From: Pithys albifrons albifrons
Lineage: Eukaryota; Chordata; Aves; Passeriformes; Thamnophilidae
Direction: 5' to 3'
Length of the DNA stretch: 64,000 bases
NCBI RefSeq assembly: GCF_047495875.1
Contig: NC_092497.1
Location: forward strand, 79,391,749-79,455,748
The notes below the pieces were generated by a model. The model made no database searches, was not told the DNA's origin, and was given only the letters and a program-made list of their open reading frames with translations. A program made the position numbers and the translations under genes. Positions 1 through 11,851 of this stretch are shown here, one piece after another (positions within the stretch are counted from its first letter, which is position 1; each line of letters starts with the position of its first letter).

Positions 1-202
1 GTCATTTGAACTGAATCCACAACTAAGCCCTCTATGAACACATAAAATAGAAATAGTAGCTGGGAACAACTCTGCTCTACTATACCTCCTAACTGCTCTG
101 CTCTGCTATACCTTCTCACAGTATGCTTTTCCTGCATAGGCAAAAACCAGTGGAATACTGGAGGGAGGGGAGAGGGAGAAATAAAAAGAAAGGAAAAGAA
201 AT

Positions 203-540
203 GGAAAGGAAAGGAAAGGAAAGGAAAGGAAAGGAAAGGAAAGGAAAGGAAAGGAAAGAAAGGAAAGGAAAGGAAAGGAAAGGAAAGGAAAGGAAAGGAA
301 AGGAAAGGAAAGGAAAGGAAAGGAAAGGAAAGGAAAGGAAAGGAAAGGAAAGGAAAGGAAAGGAAAGGAAAGGAAAGGAAAGGAAAGGAAAGGAAAGGAA
401 AGGAAAGGAAAGGAAAGGAAAGGAGGAAAAGAAAAGAAAAGAAAAGAAAAGAAAAGAAAAGAAAAGAAAAGAAAAGAAAAGAAAAGAAAAGAAAAGAAAA
501 GAAAAGAAAAGAAAAGAAAAGAAAAGAAAAAAAGAAAAGA
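203..540 (+). repeat. Composite purine pentanucleotide microsatellite
   Basis: About 44 units of AAAGG (203-423) with one short interruption near 256-260 pass abruptly, at a GGAGG junction (421-425), into about 22 units of AAAAG (425-540). The whole tract is purine on the plus strand. The open frames across it on both strands are products of a repeat whose period is not a multiple of three, not genes. Confidence 0.97.
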
Positions 541-1410
541 AACACTATCTAAAATTTTCAAGCAAGTTTTTGTTTACCTTGAAAGACATCAGGGCAAGAA
601 TGCTGAATAACAAGGCATAATTCAGCATGACAATTTATGAGATCACCTCAGCTCTTCCTCACATCTTTTACTTCTTAATCCTCTGATCTGGTTTATACTA
701 ATGATAACTAGCTTACTTTCTAAGAGTCTTATTGTTAACAAGATACAAGACAATTCTGTTTGGCCAGTCTGGATTGCAGCATATCTTTTATTTGTTTTTT
801 GACCATGCCCCATCAATTTAAGTAGTCTTTTGCTTCCTCTTAGTTTTTTTAAAAGAAGATTCAAACTAGTGGCACTTAGACCACATAAACAGTGTCTTCA
901 CATATAATTTACTATTCCTGAGATATAGATGGTCATCTCTGTTTCTCATTTGCAGCACACAGAGTAGGTAGCTACAGAACAGAAATAGATTGGATACAGG
1001 AAGTTCTTATTGAATACATTAGAAGTTCTCTTTCTGCCTTGAGGCTGTATTAACTAAAATGTAGGCACTGTTACTTTGTTGTGTAGTAAAATTTGTAACT
1101 TCTGCTCTCTGTGTAGGGTTTGCATTACAAATTTAAATATGTCAAACATAACAGGAGAAATATTTTTTCTCCACTTGTCATTATAATCTCTAAATTATTA
1201 GCATAGATTGTTAATTACCTTTCCATTATTTGTGTTGTGAGACAACAGTTAATCCACGTGCCACACATACTGATACTCTGATACTGCCACCAGGCTGGTC
1301 TTGATTTGATAAATTCCAGCCTTAATCTGGTAAATAATCTTGAAAAATTTTAAAAGGGAGTGAAAAAGCAAAACAGATGCATGTTATGAAATGGTAATAT
1401 CTCCTCCTAC

Positions 1411-1600
1411 AGGAAAAAAACCAACACAAAAACAAAAAACCAAAGGAACCAAACAAAAATCCTAAATCAACAAACAAACCCCCAAATCAAACAAAACAAA
1501 AACAAAAACACACACAAAAATAAAAATCAGGAAGCAAAAAAAAAAAGGAAGAAAAAATAAAGAGAAACAACATCAGGACACAGGGAACACACACTAGGTA
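1411..1600 (+). repeat. A-rich low-complexity tract
   Basis: The stretch is dominated by runs of A broken by CAAAC, CCAAAC and CACAC words. It has no coding potential. It could be the decayed tail of an old retroposed sequence, but no element body is recognisable next to it. Confidence 0.7.
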
Positions 1601-1787
1601 GAAAAAATGGAGGAGAACCCAGCATCTGCAAAATTACTTTCAAGGCTGCAAATTACATTCCTTGCTGATCAGAAAAATCACTGTCATGACACTATGCCTA
1701 AGTACAGCATAAGATCTGTCATACTCCCAGAATATTGTGACACTAAGGAAAAAATGAAAGCCAGACATAAAAGAAAAAGCTCTTATA

Positions 1788-1985
1788 GAATCATAGAATG
1801 GTTTGGGTTGAAGAGACCTTAAAGATCATCTAGTTCCAAGTCCCCTAACAAGGGCAGGGACATTTTCCATTAGACCAGGTTGCTCAGAGCCCCATCCAAC
1901 CTGGCCTTGAACACTGTCAGGGACAGAGAGTCCACAGCTTCTCTGGGACACTTCTCTCACCCTCACAGAGAAGAATCTGTTTTAT
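1788..1985 (-). mobile_element. CR1 LINE fragment, 3' end
   Basis: The plus strand begins with the inverted CR1 3' terminus (ATAGAATCATAGAATGGTTT), followed by the usual block read as GGGTTGAAGAGACCTTAAAGA and a stretch around CCAACCTGGCCTTGAACACT. The element lies on the minus strand and is truncated at its 5' side (right end here), as is usual for LINE copies. It is about 200 bp long. Confidence 0.88.
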
Positions 1986-3805
1986 CTACGGAACAGTACA
2001 CATTTTTAATCCTTTTTAATTACAGCAACACTTTGAAAACAACTCGTTCTTAGCTAGCACTTTCATAATTATTTTTACCCTGGAATTGTAAACACTAATT
2101 TATTTTTAGCTGATAAGTAATAACCACATTATCTCTAGCTAAACAATACCTAGATAAACAAGAAGAACAAATATTCTTGTCCTAAATAGTACGTTGTGCA
2201 GTAAATTGATAATAACGTGCTGCTTTACAAATAAACACCATATCCTTTAGAAAGCATTTATGGTTTTGATACAGGTCACATGGCTCTTTCAGATATTTTG
2301 GTCAGCTGTTGTAAATAAAGGAATTAAAGTTGCATAATTACAGCTGGTATTTTGTTTCGCTAGTCAATACAGAACAAATAAATTAACTGACATCCTTACG
2401 TAATTATTGCTCTCCTTCATGAAATGGTAGGAATTTGAATTTCTTACTCACAGCACAAAGTAATCCAACTCTTGATTAATTAAATATTAGCTAAGTTTCA
2501 CTCTACAACTGTAAATTTCACTGAAGACAGTGACCTGCATCTCAAATCATGATTAATAATGCAAATTTGCTAATTGATTCTCCTTAAGATAATGAAAAAT
2601 ACATCACTCTGACAAGTCTGGTTTTTAAGTTATCCACATTTCTATATTTGTGAGTGATAAAGAAAAGAGGGAAGAGTCCCTATTCCCAGTACATACTGAA
2701 GAATTACATGGTTTTATAGCCTCCACTCTTACACAATCAGTACTGTTCAGAATATCAACAGATATAGATTCTCTCTTCCCATTTAAGTCAGTGGAGTTTA
2801 AATCTCTATTTCTGTTAAGTGTATATTAATGAAACGCTTTAAGCTTCAGCTTTCAAAAAGTGACTGCTAATTTTTAGTGTCTCCTCTTTAAGAGAATATG
2901 TCTGTGCACAACTGCCTTTGCCTCTATTCTTTCTCCGTAAAACTGAGGGTGGCAGCAAATTTTATTGTAGCAACTCAATCTCCATAAAAAGTTAGAAACA
3001 TGCTGTTTGAGGGTTCTAGAGAATGCTTTGACAAATATCCTCAGCAGAAAGTTGCTGTTCCTCAATTGTATGCAGCTGAAACCAGGTGTTAAGGATATGC
3101 TGCTTCAGCTGGTTTATGGAGGCCAAATAGAATAAATAAAGCAAGGTCGCCAGGCAGCCTTGATTAGCTTAGTGGAAATGATTACCAGCTTCCCCAGACA
3201 GGCTGGGCTCCGCAAGAGATTTCATATCAACTCAAGAAAGAACAAGCTGTATAGATGCTAGGCATAAGGTCAGCTATGTGCAGGCTGACCCAGGGCAGTG
3301 TCCTCTGAGTTTTCTTTTCATCAGCAGTTTCATCCCTATCTGTGCTCCCACTCAGAGGCTTTGGCAGCAGATTCCCTACAGTGGTATGTTTGCCTCTTCT
3401 GCAGGCTCTGGTTTCCAGCTGCAATGGCAAGGGCTCTGGTCCAAGGTCTACTGATGATCAAGTACTGACCTGTGCTGCTGAGCCCTGCCCAATGCTGCTG
3501 AAAAGTTTTAGTGCAGCCATAACATAATGAGGTTATGGCCTGTTCACTTCAGCTTCAAGATGAAGAGCAAAAACTGTCAAAAGTTGTCAGTTCTCTCTGC
3601 TTTGCTATGTCCTGCAGTACTCAAGGGTAGGCAGTACATTCCCATCAGTGATGCTGAAGGGCCTGCAGAGCACTGCTGCACAGCCCACAGTTTGGTTTAT
3701 GGACTGCTAGTGAACAAAATCTGTTGGACAGTATAATATATAACTGTAAAGTGAAGAAAGAAGCCTGATGAAAACAACAGGGAATTAATACTGCCCAAAT
3801 TCTTT

Positions 3806-3875
3806 CAGAATCACAGAATCATATAGGCTGTAAAAGACTTTTAAAATCATTGGATCCAACTGTATCTAGCAGAAT
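3806..3875 (-). mobile_element. Short, diverged CR1 fragment
   Basis: The run AGAATCACAGAATCAT followed by a decayed GGCTGTAAAAGACTT...ATCATTGGATCCAACTG matches the inverted 3' end of CR1 with several substitutions. Only about 70 bp is recognisable, so its boundaries are approximate. Confidence 0.65.
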
Positions 3876-4689
3876 TTTTTCACAATTTCCACAACTTCTT
3901 TACTACTTTTTACCAATTTGAATTCATCACCTTTTAAATCAAAGTCCTTGTGAGGACATACTAAACTGTAAGACTCAACCTTGTTATATGTGCTCCTGGT
4001 AAGACAAAAGCAGTGGGCTTAACCCAAAGCAGAGGAGATAGCAGTTTGAATACCATTGACATATAGACACTGGGACAGTTTGCCAAGAATGACTTTGGAA
4101 CTATTAGAGTCACAAAGCCGAAAAACTTATGGAGATTCTCTCTGTCCTATTCTCTCTGATTCATACTTTTCCCTGCCTACTAAGAAAAGTGCTGTCATCC
4201 TCATAAGCTTTCACGTAACGCAATAATCCAAGAGACTACGATACTCTTCAATGACCTAGTGTTTTTCTTATTTTAAGAACTGTTCACTCACTTCTGCATG
4301 CCCACGATGCATGCACATGAGCATTTGCACTGCTCTGTATCCTCTGCTATTCAGCTGTCAAAAGTACCGTGTAGTTCTGCTTTTGCTTGAATAAGGAAAC
4401 CGGGTCTGGTGCGGTTTTTTGTCTGATACAGCAGCTCGACAGCTCCTCGAAAGTTTTCTACGTCGCTTTCAGCGCTCTGCAATGCCGCGGCCTCTCGCAA
4501 GGCGAACCCTGACCTCGAGGAGGTATGGCTATGTCACTGCTCCTGCTGTCACAATGTTCCTGGGAGGCTCCGTGTGACTTTTCTGTGTTTTCCAGGGACA
4601 AACTGTATTCTGGCTGTGACTGACGGAGGCGCAGCGGGTTTGGGGTTGCAGGTTTCTCCCACTTTCTATCCCAACTCTCTCGCTTCTCC

Positions 4690-5060
4690 TGAACCCGCAC
4701 GGGATCGCTCCCATGAACGAGAAAGTGCCGCGACGCTCCTTCGCGGCCGTCGCACACCCCTCCCCGCGGCTTTCCGCCCCGGCTCCGCCTTTCTTTCCCC
4801 CTGCTCCCATGGCCGGGCCGGCGCTCCCGGTCACGCAGCAGGTGGGGCGGACGCGGGGCTGCGGGCGGCGGCCGGAGCCGGGGGAGCTGCGGGAGGCCGC
4901 CCGCTGCCCCGTGCTGGACGCGGACGGCAGGAGCCTGCCCTTCCAGGCGCTGTACGGGGAGCAGAAAGCCATCGTGGTGTTCGTGCGGGTGAGCGGGGGC
5001 CGTGCGGGGGCCCCGACCGGCTCCTGGGCCGCGGAGGGCGGGGAGGGCGCACTGGCGGGG
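4690..5060 (+). promoter_or_regulatory. PRXL2C: CpG-rich promoter and first-exon island of PRXL2C
   Basis: CpG density rises sharply from about 4690 and falls after about 5060, spanning the first coding exon and the start of intron 1. No TATA box is visible, as is usual for housekeeping CpG-island promoters. An in-frame upstream ATG lies at 4713. The transcription start cannot be set from sequence alone. Confidence 0.7.
4809..4988 (+). CDS. PRXL2C: PRXL2C coding exon 1 (residues 1-60)
   Basis: It starts MAGPALPVTQQVG and ends AIVVFVR at a GTGAGC donor, phase 0. It is GC-rich and lies in the island. The N-terminal 30 residues are the least conserved part of the family. The core begins at CPVLDADGRSLPF. 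Confidence 0.92.
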
Positions 5061-8000
5061 CTGAAAGCAGATCGGTGCTGCTCCTGGCATCCCCCGTGCT
5101 TTGGTAAAGTGATACGCAATTTACCAGAAAGGAAACAAGTATCGTGTTCACCGATTCCCAGCTGGTGAGCCAGCTATCACATGCCTGAAATATCTAGAGA
5201 TAAAAGTATGAGCAAGGCCCTAGGCCCAATGTCCCTGTTCAGGTTTGGATAAAAAAGTATCCTAATTCAAATTTGGTGGCAGCTAAGAAACTGGAATCGT
5301 TCCCATTCCTGTTTCACGTTCACCTCCAAAGCATGGTTTCCCCGAAGCCAGTAATCTGTCACTTCATTGCAGTGCAATCATGTGTGTTTCTAACACATCC
5401 AATTGGCTGTGTTGCAGAGTTTTTTGTGTTATACCTGTAAGGAATATGTAGAAGATCTGGCAAAAGTCCCCAAGGCATTTTTACAAGTAAGTATTCTGCC
5501 CTTAATATGTATGTGGGGTCACTGCAATGGAGCCGATTTGTTATGTCCAGCTACAGGCTTGCATGAGGCTTCTAGGAATAAAAAATGTCTCAGAAGAAGC
5601 ACTTTCATTGTTCGCTACAATAGCAATAATGAATCTGCCTAGGAGACACAGGAGACGATTTATGGCACTACACGCTCTGTTGCAGCAGCATTATTTCTCC
5701 CTGCCCTGTTAACTTGGTGCTCTTTTCTACTGCTGTGTTCAGAACAGTGAGACAACATCTGACAGGCATTTTTTCTGGAATTAGTAGTGCCCTGGACAGT
5801 TGTCTTCTGCTGACTACTAACTACTGCCCTTTCCATTATGCTGGCAGGGCTGACTGATGGTTGTGAGTGGAATAAGATCAGAAAATTCATCTGGATTAAA
5901 ACCACTATCTTTTTCTATGGTTACTTGTAAGCTGCATTAGGAGTGTGACCTGTTTTCCAGGCAGCTGCACAAACAGGAATGACACAGTGACAGAAGCAAA
6001 TAGAGTAGACCAGGTTTGCTATGGACAGGTATTTGTTGGGTGGTAGGAGACACCAGAGAAGACAGTGATCTCCTGCTAAATGTGAAAGGCCTATCTGTCT
6101 CTTCTAGAGTGCTGATAGAAATTCTGTCATATTTTACTTCCAACAGCAGTATAGCCAATGACAGAGGCTCAGGTGATTGCAGACAGCAAGTCCACCTAAG
6201 TCCATCTGAGATGGATTAGGAACTTGAGGATAAAAAGGGGCAATTTCTTTGGCAGCTTCCCTTCTCAGGACAGGTATTTCTGGACTGTTTAATCGGTGTT
6301 ACTCAGAATGACATTTTATTAATTTGACTTAATTAGACAGAGAATCAAAATCTGTCCTTGCTTTTCTTAGTGTATTTTGGTTTTAGGGGGCCTTCTTTTC
6401 ATAACAAGCAAAATTATTCTATATGCGAAATGATTCTCTATGGGAAAGGCCAGATTACGCCTAATAAAACCTTGTATTTTATTAAATGTTTTTACTGGCC
6501 TCTAAATGAACTTAAGTTTTGACCTCTATTTTAGACTCAGGCCTAATGTTGCACCTGCAAATGACAGCAGTACATGCAAATGCAAGTTATATCTATTAGT
6601 GTATGTCTGTGTATGTAAATCACAGATGTTTGGGCACCAGTATTTGTGTGCTGCTTCCTTAGACGTAAGTGCAACTATGATTCCAAAATCATAGTGTGTT
6701 GCAATCAATTGAAAAGACAATGCTACCAATGCTACAGGAAGCTCAAAGTTTACACATCTGTAATTTAAACGTTATCTTTAAAAATAACTTATCACTTAAT
6801 AAATTATTGTAGGTGCTAACTGTGGGTGATAGACAAAGGTGCCATTTCCAAACATGTTAGTGATCTTAATATCAAATAATTTTAACTCAGTGCACTGTAA
6901 TCCTTAAATCAGCATACCAGATTCTGCTAATGCTTTGAAGTCATGCAGAAACATCAGGTTCCACTTTATGACTTCAATACCCTTGTTCTGTTCTAGGAAG
7001 CAAATGTGAGGCTTATAGTTATTGGACAGTCATCTTACCATCACATCAAGGTAAATAAATTATTCATTAAAGACAGGATATCCTCTCTTGTGTCTTAACA
7101 GTCTATATCGAGGAATTTGCCTTAAGTGAAAAGATTGTCTTTTGCAACCGCAGGAAAAAAAGGATAGTATTTATCAGGCAATTCTAGTAACAATATGTGA
7201 GTAAAGCAAATAACTGAAACTTTCAGTTTAAAAACCACCCAGGCTTGATAACAAAACAGCTTTTCTTAATTCCACTGTAAGCTTTGTTTTAATGAAAACT
7301 TTGAAGCTAAAAATGTTCACTCTTTAATTTAACATGACAAATAGACAGTTTTCAAATAAGAAGGGGGAGGGTGGACCTTGCAGGGTGTTAGTATTTTTTC
7401 TGTTGTCAGCAGACCCTAACCAGTTACTGCTTTAACCTTAAAAACAGTTTTGTTGGTTTTTTGTGTGTGTGTATGTGTGTCTGTATATGTGTATATTTTG
7501 CAGCCCTTTTGCACTTTAACTGGGTATACACATGAAATGTATGTAGATCCACAAAGGGAAATTTATAAAAGGCTTGGCATGAAAAGAGGCGAAGGTAGTA
7601 ACGTATCAGGTAAGAATAATTTTCTCACCTTATTTGGATTTACACAAACAAAACATGAATACTCTGATAAGATAGTATGATCACAATGTAAATAGAAAGT
7701 GATTTGCCCACTAGACTGTCTCTTGTAGGCTATACTTCGTGAAAACACTGGTAATCAGGAATTTCTAAACTGTTTATAGCAGCTGTTCAATGCTATTTCT
7801 CTTACACACTTAAGTATTTATAGATAACAAGTATTTTGTGGTTTTGTTTAGTGCAGAGCCCTCATGTGAAATCAAACACACTTCTGGGAAGCATTAGGAG
7901 TGTATGGAGAGCAATGACTGGCCCGGCTTTTGATTTCCAAGGAGACCCTGCTCAGCAGGGAGGAGCTTTGATTATAGGCCCAGGTGAGCTTCTTTGTTTT

Positions 8001-8720
8001 GTGTGAAAGTTACAGCTGTCTCCTTCAGCTGTTTGCTGCGGTCTCACCAGCTGTCCCTGTGGATCCCAAGAAGACACACTTGTATTGAATTGTGTGATTT
8101 TTGTTTCATGAAGGAATCTGCAAAGTGTCATTGAGTAGTCCCATCTCCCACAGAGGCACAAAGCTCATCACGGTCCTGCAGAAATTGATTGAAGTGCTGA
8201 TGGCACAACTGCATCAAAATTTGGAGGGGTTTTTTGACATCATGGTGTTTAGCTGCAGTCTGCTTTCCCATTTGATTCGAGGCATTTAATGTTGTTTAGC
8301 AGAGGAGTAGTGCATGAAGGGGGAGCTGCCACATGACAGTCATCACATTTATTAGGAAACATCATGCTACAGCAGATTTCAATTAGTTATGTGCCTCAGT
8401 ATTTCTTGCTTTAACATAATTTAAAAACCATTTGTCATTACTTAAAATACAGTATATTCTGCAGTCTGTAGAACTAGCACACATTTGTACAAAAACTAGG
8501 AGGAAGTCAGAATGCTGCTTTGATTCACTTACATCTTTGAATAAATAAATATTTTACTCAGTAATTTACATTTTACTCTCCTTCCATTCCAGGCAGTGAA
8601 GTTCATTTTTTGCACCTTGATAAAAACAGGCTGGATCATGTTCCCATTAATACAGTTTTGCAGCTGGCAGGAGTTAAAACAGTGAATTTCTCAAATCAAC
8701 CCCAGATTATTGACATATGA
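4809..8720 (+). CDS. PRXL2C: PRXL2C (AAED1), peroxiredoxin-like 2C, complete six-exon gene
   Basis: Coding exons are 4809-4988, 5418-5486, 6997-7050, 7504-7609, 7852-7983 and 8593-8720. They total 669 nt and give 222 residues (human protein about 226). The protein belongs to the AhpC/TSA-like, thioredoxin-fold PRXL2 family. A CYTC pair (Cys64, Cys67) sits right after the beta-strand VVFVR in the position of the family redox motif. The later blocks LIVIGQSSYHHI, YVDPQREIYKRLGMKRG and FDFQGDPAQQGGALIIGPG are recognisable family segments. In human cells it has been linked to ERK/AKT signalling and glycolysis; its enzymatic activity is not settled. The start at 4809 has G at +4 and aligns with the human start; ATG 4713 is in frame 32 codons upstream. 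All introns are GT-AG. CDC14B follows about 3.1 kb downstream on the same strand. Confidence 0.95.
5418..5486 (+). CDS. PRXL2C: PRXL2C coding exon 2 (residues 61-83)
   Basis: It begins SFLCYTCKEYVEDLAK after a GTTGCAG acceptor and ends at CAA|GTAAGT, phase 0 at both ends. It carries the CxxC pair Cys64/Cys67 at the start of the helix that follows the first thioredoxin-fold strand. Confidence 0.95.
5487..6996 (+). other. PRXL2C intron 2
   Basis: This 1.5-kb intron sits between exons 2 and 3. I see no repeats or coding segments in it. The other PRXL2C introns are 429 bp (4989-5417), 453 bp (7051-7503), 242 bp (7610-7851) and 609 bp (7984-8592). They hold nothing recognisable apart from a short GT-rich tract just before exon 4 (about 7458-7496). 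Confidence 0.7.
6997..7050 (+). CDS. PRXL2C: PRXL2C coding exon 3 (residues 84-101)
   Basis: It encodes EANVRLIVIGQSSYHHIK, a conserved strand-loop block of the family. The acceptor is TTCTAG and the donor is AAG|GTAAAT, phase 0 at both ends. Confidence 0.95.
7504..7609 (+). CDS. PRXL2C: PRXL2C coding exon 4 (residues 102-136 and first base of 137)
   Basis: It encodes PFCTLTGYTHEMYVDPQREI and then YKRLGMKRG. The acceptor is TTTGCAG and the donor is TCAG|GTAAGA; the exon ends in phase 1. A third cysteine (Cys104) lies at its start. Confidence 0.95.
7852..7983 (+). CDS. PRXL2C: PRXL2C coding exon 5 (residues 137-180)
   Basis: It starts in phase 1 after a TTTAG acceptor and encodes VQSPHVKSNTLLGSIRSVWR followed by AMTGPAFDFQGDPAQQGG. 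It ends CCAG|GTGAGC, again phase 1. Confidence 0.94.
8593..8720 (+). CDS. PRXL2C: PRXL2C terminal coding exon 6 (residues 181-222)
   Basis: It begins after CATTCCAG, completes a Gly codon and encodes SEVHFLHLDKNRLDHVPINT, then VLQLAGVKTVNF, ending at a TGA (8718-8720). The last residues QIIDI correspond in position to the human C terminus. Confidence 0.94.
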
Positions 8721-9290
8721 CGCAGACATAATATATGCTTTTTTTAATTTGTGCTCCACAAGAACAATTCTCCAGTAAATTCCAACAAGCATCAGTACCG
8801 TTGTGTCTTTTTGGAACATCTGAAACCTAATCTAGAAAATCAGCACGGAATAAAACACATGGAACTGAAGATGGACACTAAAGTGCTATGCCCATTGCGT
8901 AAAACAATAAAAAACTAAAACACAACTGAGGCTGATTGCAAAAAATCCTGGAGCTTGTTATTGTCTGTTCAAACAATCTTGCTAATGCATTTTAAAAATT
9001 ATTGTTCAAGGTGCACCAAACTAAAAAAATCTAATTTTGCTCTGAAAGAACATGGGATTCTTGCCTTCAGCAGATCAGCACTGGCTTTCAATCCATTCTC
9101 AGCACTGTGTTAAAGCTTCCAGCACCATATGACAATTTTGTATTAAAATATACCCTGAAATGTCACAGTTTTGAACACTGGGACTTAAGCTTGTACACAC
9201 TTTTGCATCTGACAGTGGCAGACATTATGAAATAAATTTCATCGTTTTGAATAAATATTTTAAATACATCATGTATTGTCTGCAATTCTT
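8721..9290 (+). other. PRXL2C: Probable PRXL2C 3' UTR with several poly(A) signals
   Basis: AATAAA hexamers occur at 8849-8854, 8906-8911, 9231-9236 and 9250-9255. The last pair is followed by TG-rich sequence (about 9275-9300), a plausible cleavage region. Which signal is used cannot be told from sequence. Confidence 0.6.
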
Positions 9291-11469
9291 TTGTGTCATA
9301 CAAAAATATGGGTCTGTAAGACTAGGTGGGGTGTCTTAAACATGTATCTGACCAGATTATTGGTTTTGGAGTAAGCTGTAGTCAATTACTTGCTTTCCTA
9401 GGAAGATTTACTGCAGAATGTTCTCCCTTTATATGTGTGTGCTTTCTCTCAGAGCAAGAAGTCTCAGAATAACTTGTCCTTAGTTGTTTGTGTCTTAGAC
9501 AACTGAACTAAGGACAGCAGCATTTTGGCTTGCAGTTCTGTCAGATTTCATATTACCCATTTTTCTAGACATGTTTATGTTCAGAGTCGATTGCTTTCAT
9601 TAAAGCAGATGTACCTCCTTTCATCCATGACCCACTTCTTTTTAGCAATGTGAAGAAAAAAAAATTGTCTGAGATTTATAGAGGAGCATATCCTCCTCTG
9701 CAGTTTCTGATCTTCAGCCTTCACTGTAAAATGCTATCATGCATACGCATCTCAACTGAAAATTCCCTTTTAAGCTTTAATGCAATTGTAAAATGGCATT
9801 CTGTGAAGTGGTTTTTGGTCCTGCATCCACTGAAGTTACTGGCGGGCCCAGACCAAGCTCCGGAAAGCTCTACACCATTAAGAGTACCTGGAATTAAAGG
9901 TGGTGTTCCTTGATGAGAAAGAAAAAGCTTGCCTCAAAATAATAATACTGATACTGATACAAAATAATGATCCTGAGCAATGCAATTTTATTAAAGGTAC
10001 TATGTCTTAGAAAGTTATTAATTACATGCACATTTCAATGCAATGTGTTTAGAAGATACTATAAATTAAAAAATACTGTCTCAGTTCCCTGCTTTGACCA
10101 AACAGCATTCAGCACAGGGCTGAAGGTAGGCAGTCATGTGCTGACTCTGAACCCACGTGATTTCGGGGCTGACCAGAGGATTCCTCAGAACTTCACATGA
10201 CAGACTGGGACAGGCAGTTGAGGCTTACAAGGGAGTGAAGTTCGCTTTTCATGAACCCACTGCTCCTACATTCACAAATAAGACCTGCCCCCACCCACCA
10301 CCAGCACTCCCCCAGTTCACTGGTATTTTCAGTATGTCAGAATCTCTGGAATGCATCTGCCTCTATGTTACTTAAACAACAGCCGAAAGAAAGCTGGTAA
10401 ACTGGTCTCATGTTTGTAAAACAAAGATAGTAAACAGAGAAATAGTGTTTTTAAAGATAATGAATAGTGAATACTCAGTTTATTTGTAGTGCTTCCACTC
10501 TGTTTTATTCACCTGATAATCACAGCCAAGGGCACTGACTCTACTAGTTCCACTTTTGTTTTGCAATCCTTTCACTTTTTGTTTTCCTGGTTGTTCTGCT
10601 TTTAGTAGAATTAAAATAATACACAATGGTGACAGTTTTATTGGTGCTAATAAATACATTTAAGAAAATTATAGCTAAAAGAACTGTGGACTATTAAAAG
10701 GGATTGGAACGTAATTTGACAGCTTGTAGGCTGAAGTCACGCACGCTGACCATTTCAATACGGACAGGAATCATCCTGCACAGCCCGTGTGTTATCCCAG
10801 CAAAATCACAGCTTCAGAAAGACTTGCAAAGGGCAGATAAAACAGAGAGGAAGACAGAGAGGAAGATTTAGTAGAAGAGCAGCCCTAATAAGGGCAGAGG
10901 CCCTGCATTTTGATCTGGCTACAGCTTCACAGAGTTCCCTGGCCCCTGGGAGACACCGACTCTCACATGCCTAACGAATTGGAACAATGATGGCCACACT
11001 TAAAAGTTGGAAGAATTGGTTTTCAAAGTGTCAGCAGAATGTTAGGTCTCTGGTGTTCTTTAGAAAGAATGTTTCAAAAAATTGTGACAGTGAAAAGTGG
11101 AAACCAGTCGACGATAAATACTGATCACACTCTGTGGATGGCAGAATACTTCACAAAGGCTTTCATCTTGGCCAATTAGACAAAGATGGGAAGGAAGCAG
11201 TTTTGAGAAGTTGTTCTACCTAACTAGCTTGATTTATTGCAACACCTATTTGAAATAATTGTGTGTTGTATTGCTGTGTCTAAGAAGCAGATTCAAACTC
11301 GGTTATTTTAACTCTCCGGATAAATGCATTTAATGTTCACATCAGAAGTCCGGATGTACTGGACTGGTTTCTGTTGGCCTCACACAATACCATCTCCTTG
11401 GGACTCTCTTGATAAAAGTCGGGATGGCTTCGATGCCCCACGAAACGCAAGGAACACGCTCATTCCCAG
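9291..11469. other. Intergenic interval between PRXL2C and CDC14B
   Basis: About 2.2 kb without recognisable genes or repeats. The open frames seen here are short and lack homology I can name. Distal promoter elements of CDC14B could lie in the right part, but nothing specific stands out. Confidence 0.6.
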
Positions 11470-11622
11470 AGGCGGCAGCTTTACACCCGGGCGGGGCCGG
11501 GCTCACGCCGCGGGCGAGGTCCCGCCGGGCCGGAGCTGCGTGTCCCTCGGCGGGCACAGTCGGCGCCACGTCAGCGCCGAGGGGAGGGCGCAGCCCCGGC
11601 CCACCTGCTCCCGCGGCCGCTA

Positions 11623-11630
11623 TGACGTCA
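11623..11630 (+). promoter_or_regulatory. Consensus cAMP-response element
   Basis: Perfect 8-bp palindrome TGACGTCA about 220 bp upstream of the CDC14B start codon, inside the CpG island. A CCAAT box follows 43 bp downstream. Binding by CREB/ATF proteins is expected from the motif but unproven here. Confidence 0.65.
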
Positions 11631-11816
11631 CCCGCCCGCCGCTCCGCGCCGGTGACGCCACACGGCGCGGCCCCAATCAGGGGCGGCTGCCGGGGGCGCG
11701 CGGGCGCCGCCGGGGGGACCGGAGGTGCGGCGGGAGGGGGCGGTGTCGGCGGGGCCGCGTCAGCCGCCGCCGCCCTCGCAGCCGCGCTCTGTCTTCGGCC
11801 GCCCGGCCCCGGCGGC

Positions 11817-11851
11817 ATGAGGGCATCCGAAGCGGCGCGGCCGCCTGCGCC

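Larger units (their letters stand above)
1..4690. other. Intergenic region upstream of PRXL2C
   Basis: No coding gene is recognised here. The stretch holds a long purine pentanucleotide array, an A-rich tract (about 1411-1600) and two CR1 3'-end fragments, listed separately. The remainder (about 620-1400, 2000-3800 and 3900-4690) is AT-rich unique-looking sequence with only short chance reading frames. Any 5' UTR of PRXL2C upstream of about 4690 cannot be delimited from the sequence. Confidence 0.6.

Noticed and set aside
106..620. Long open frames on both strands across the pentanucleotide array
   Set aside because: The repeat contains no stop codons in most frames. The products are pure KGKER-like or FSFLF-like repeats, and no gene signals flank them.
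4458..5151. Three minus-strand frames over PRXL2C exon 1
   Set aside because: They are shadows of the GC-rich sense exon and island, with Pro/Ala/Arg-biased composition and no splice or homology support.
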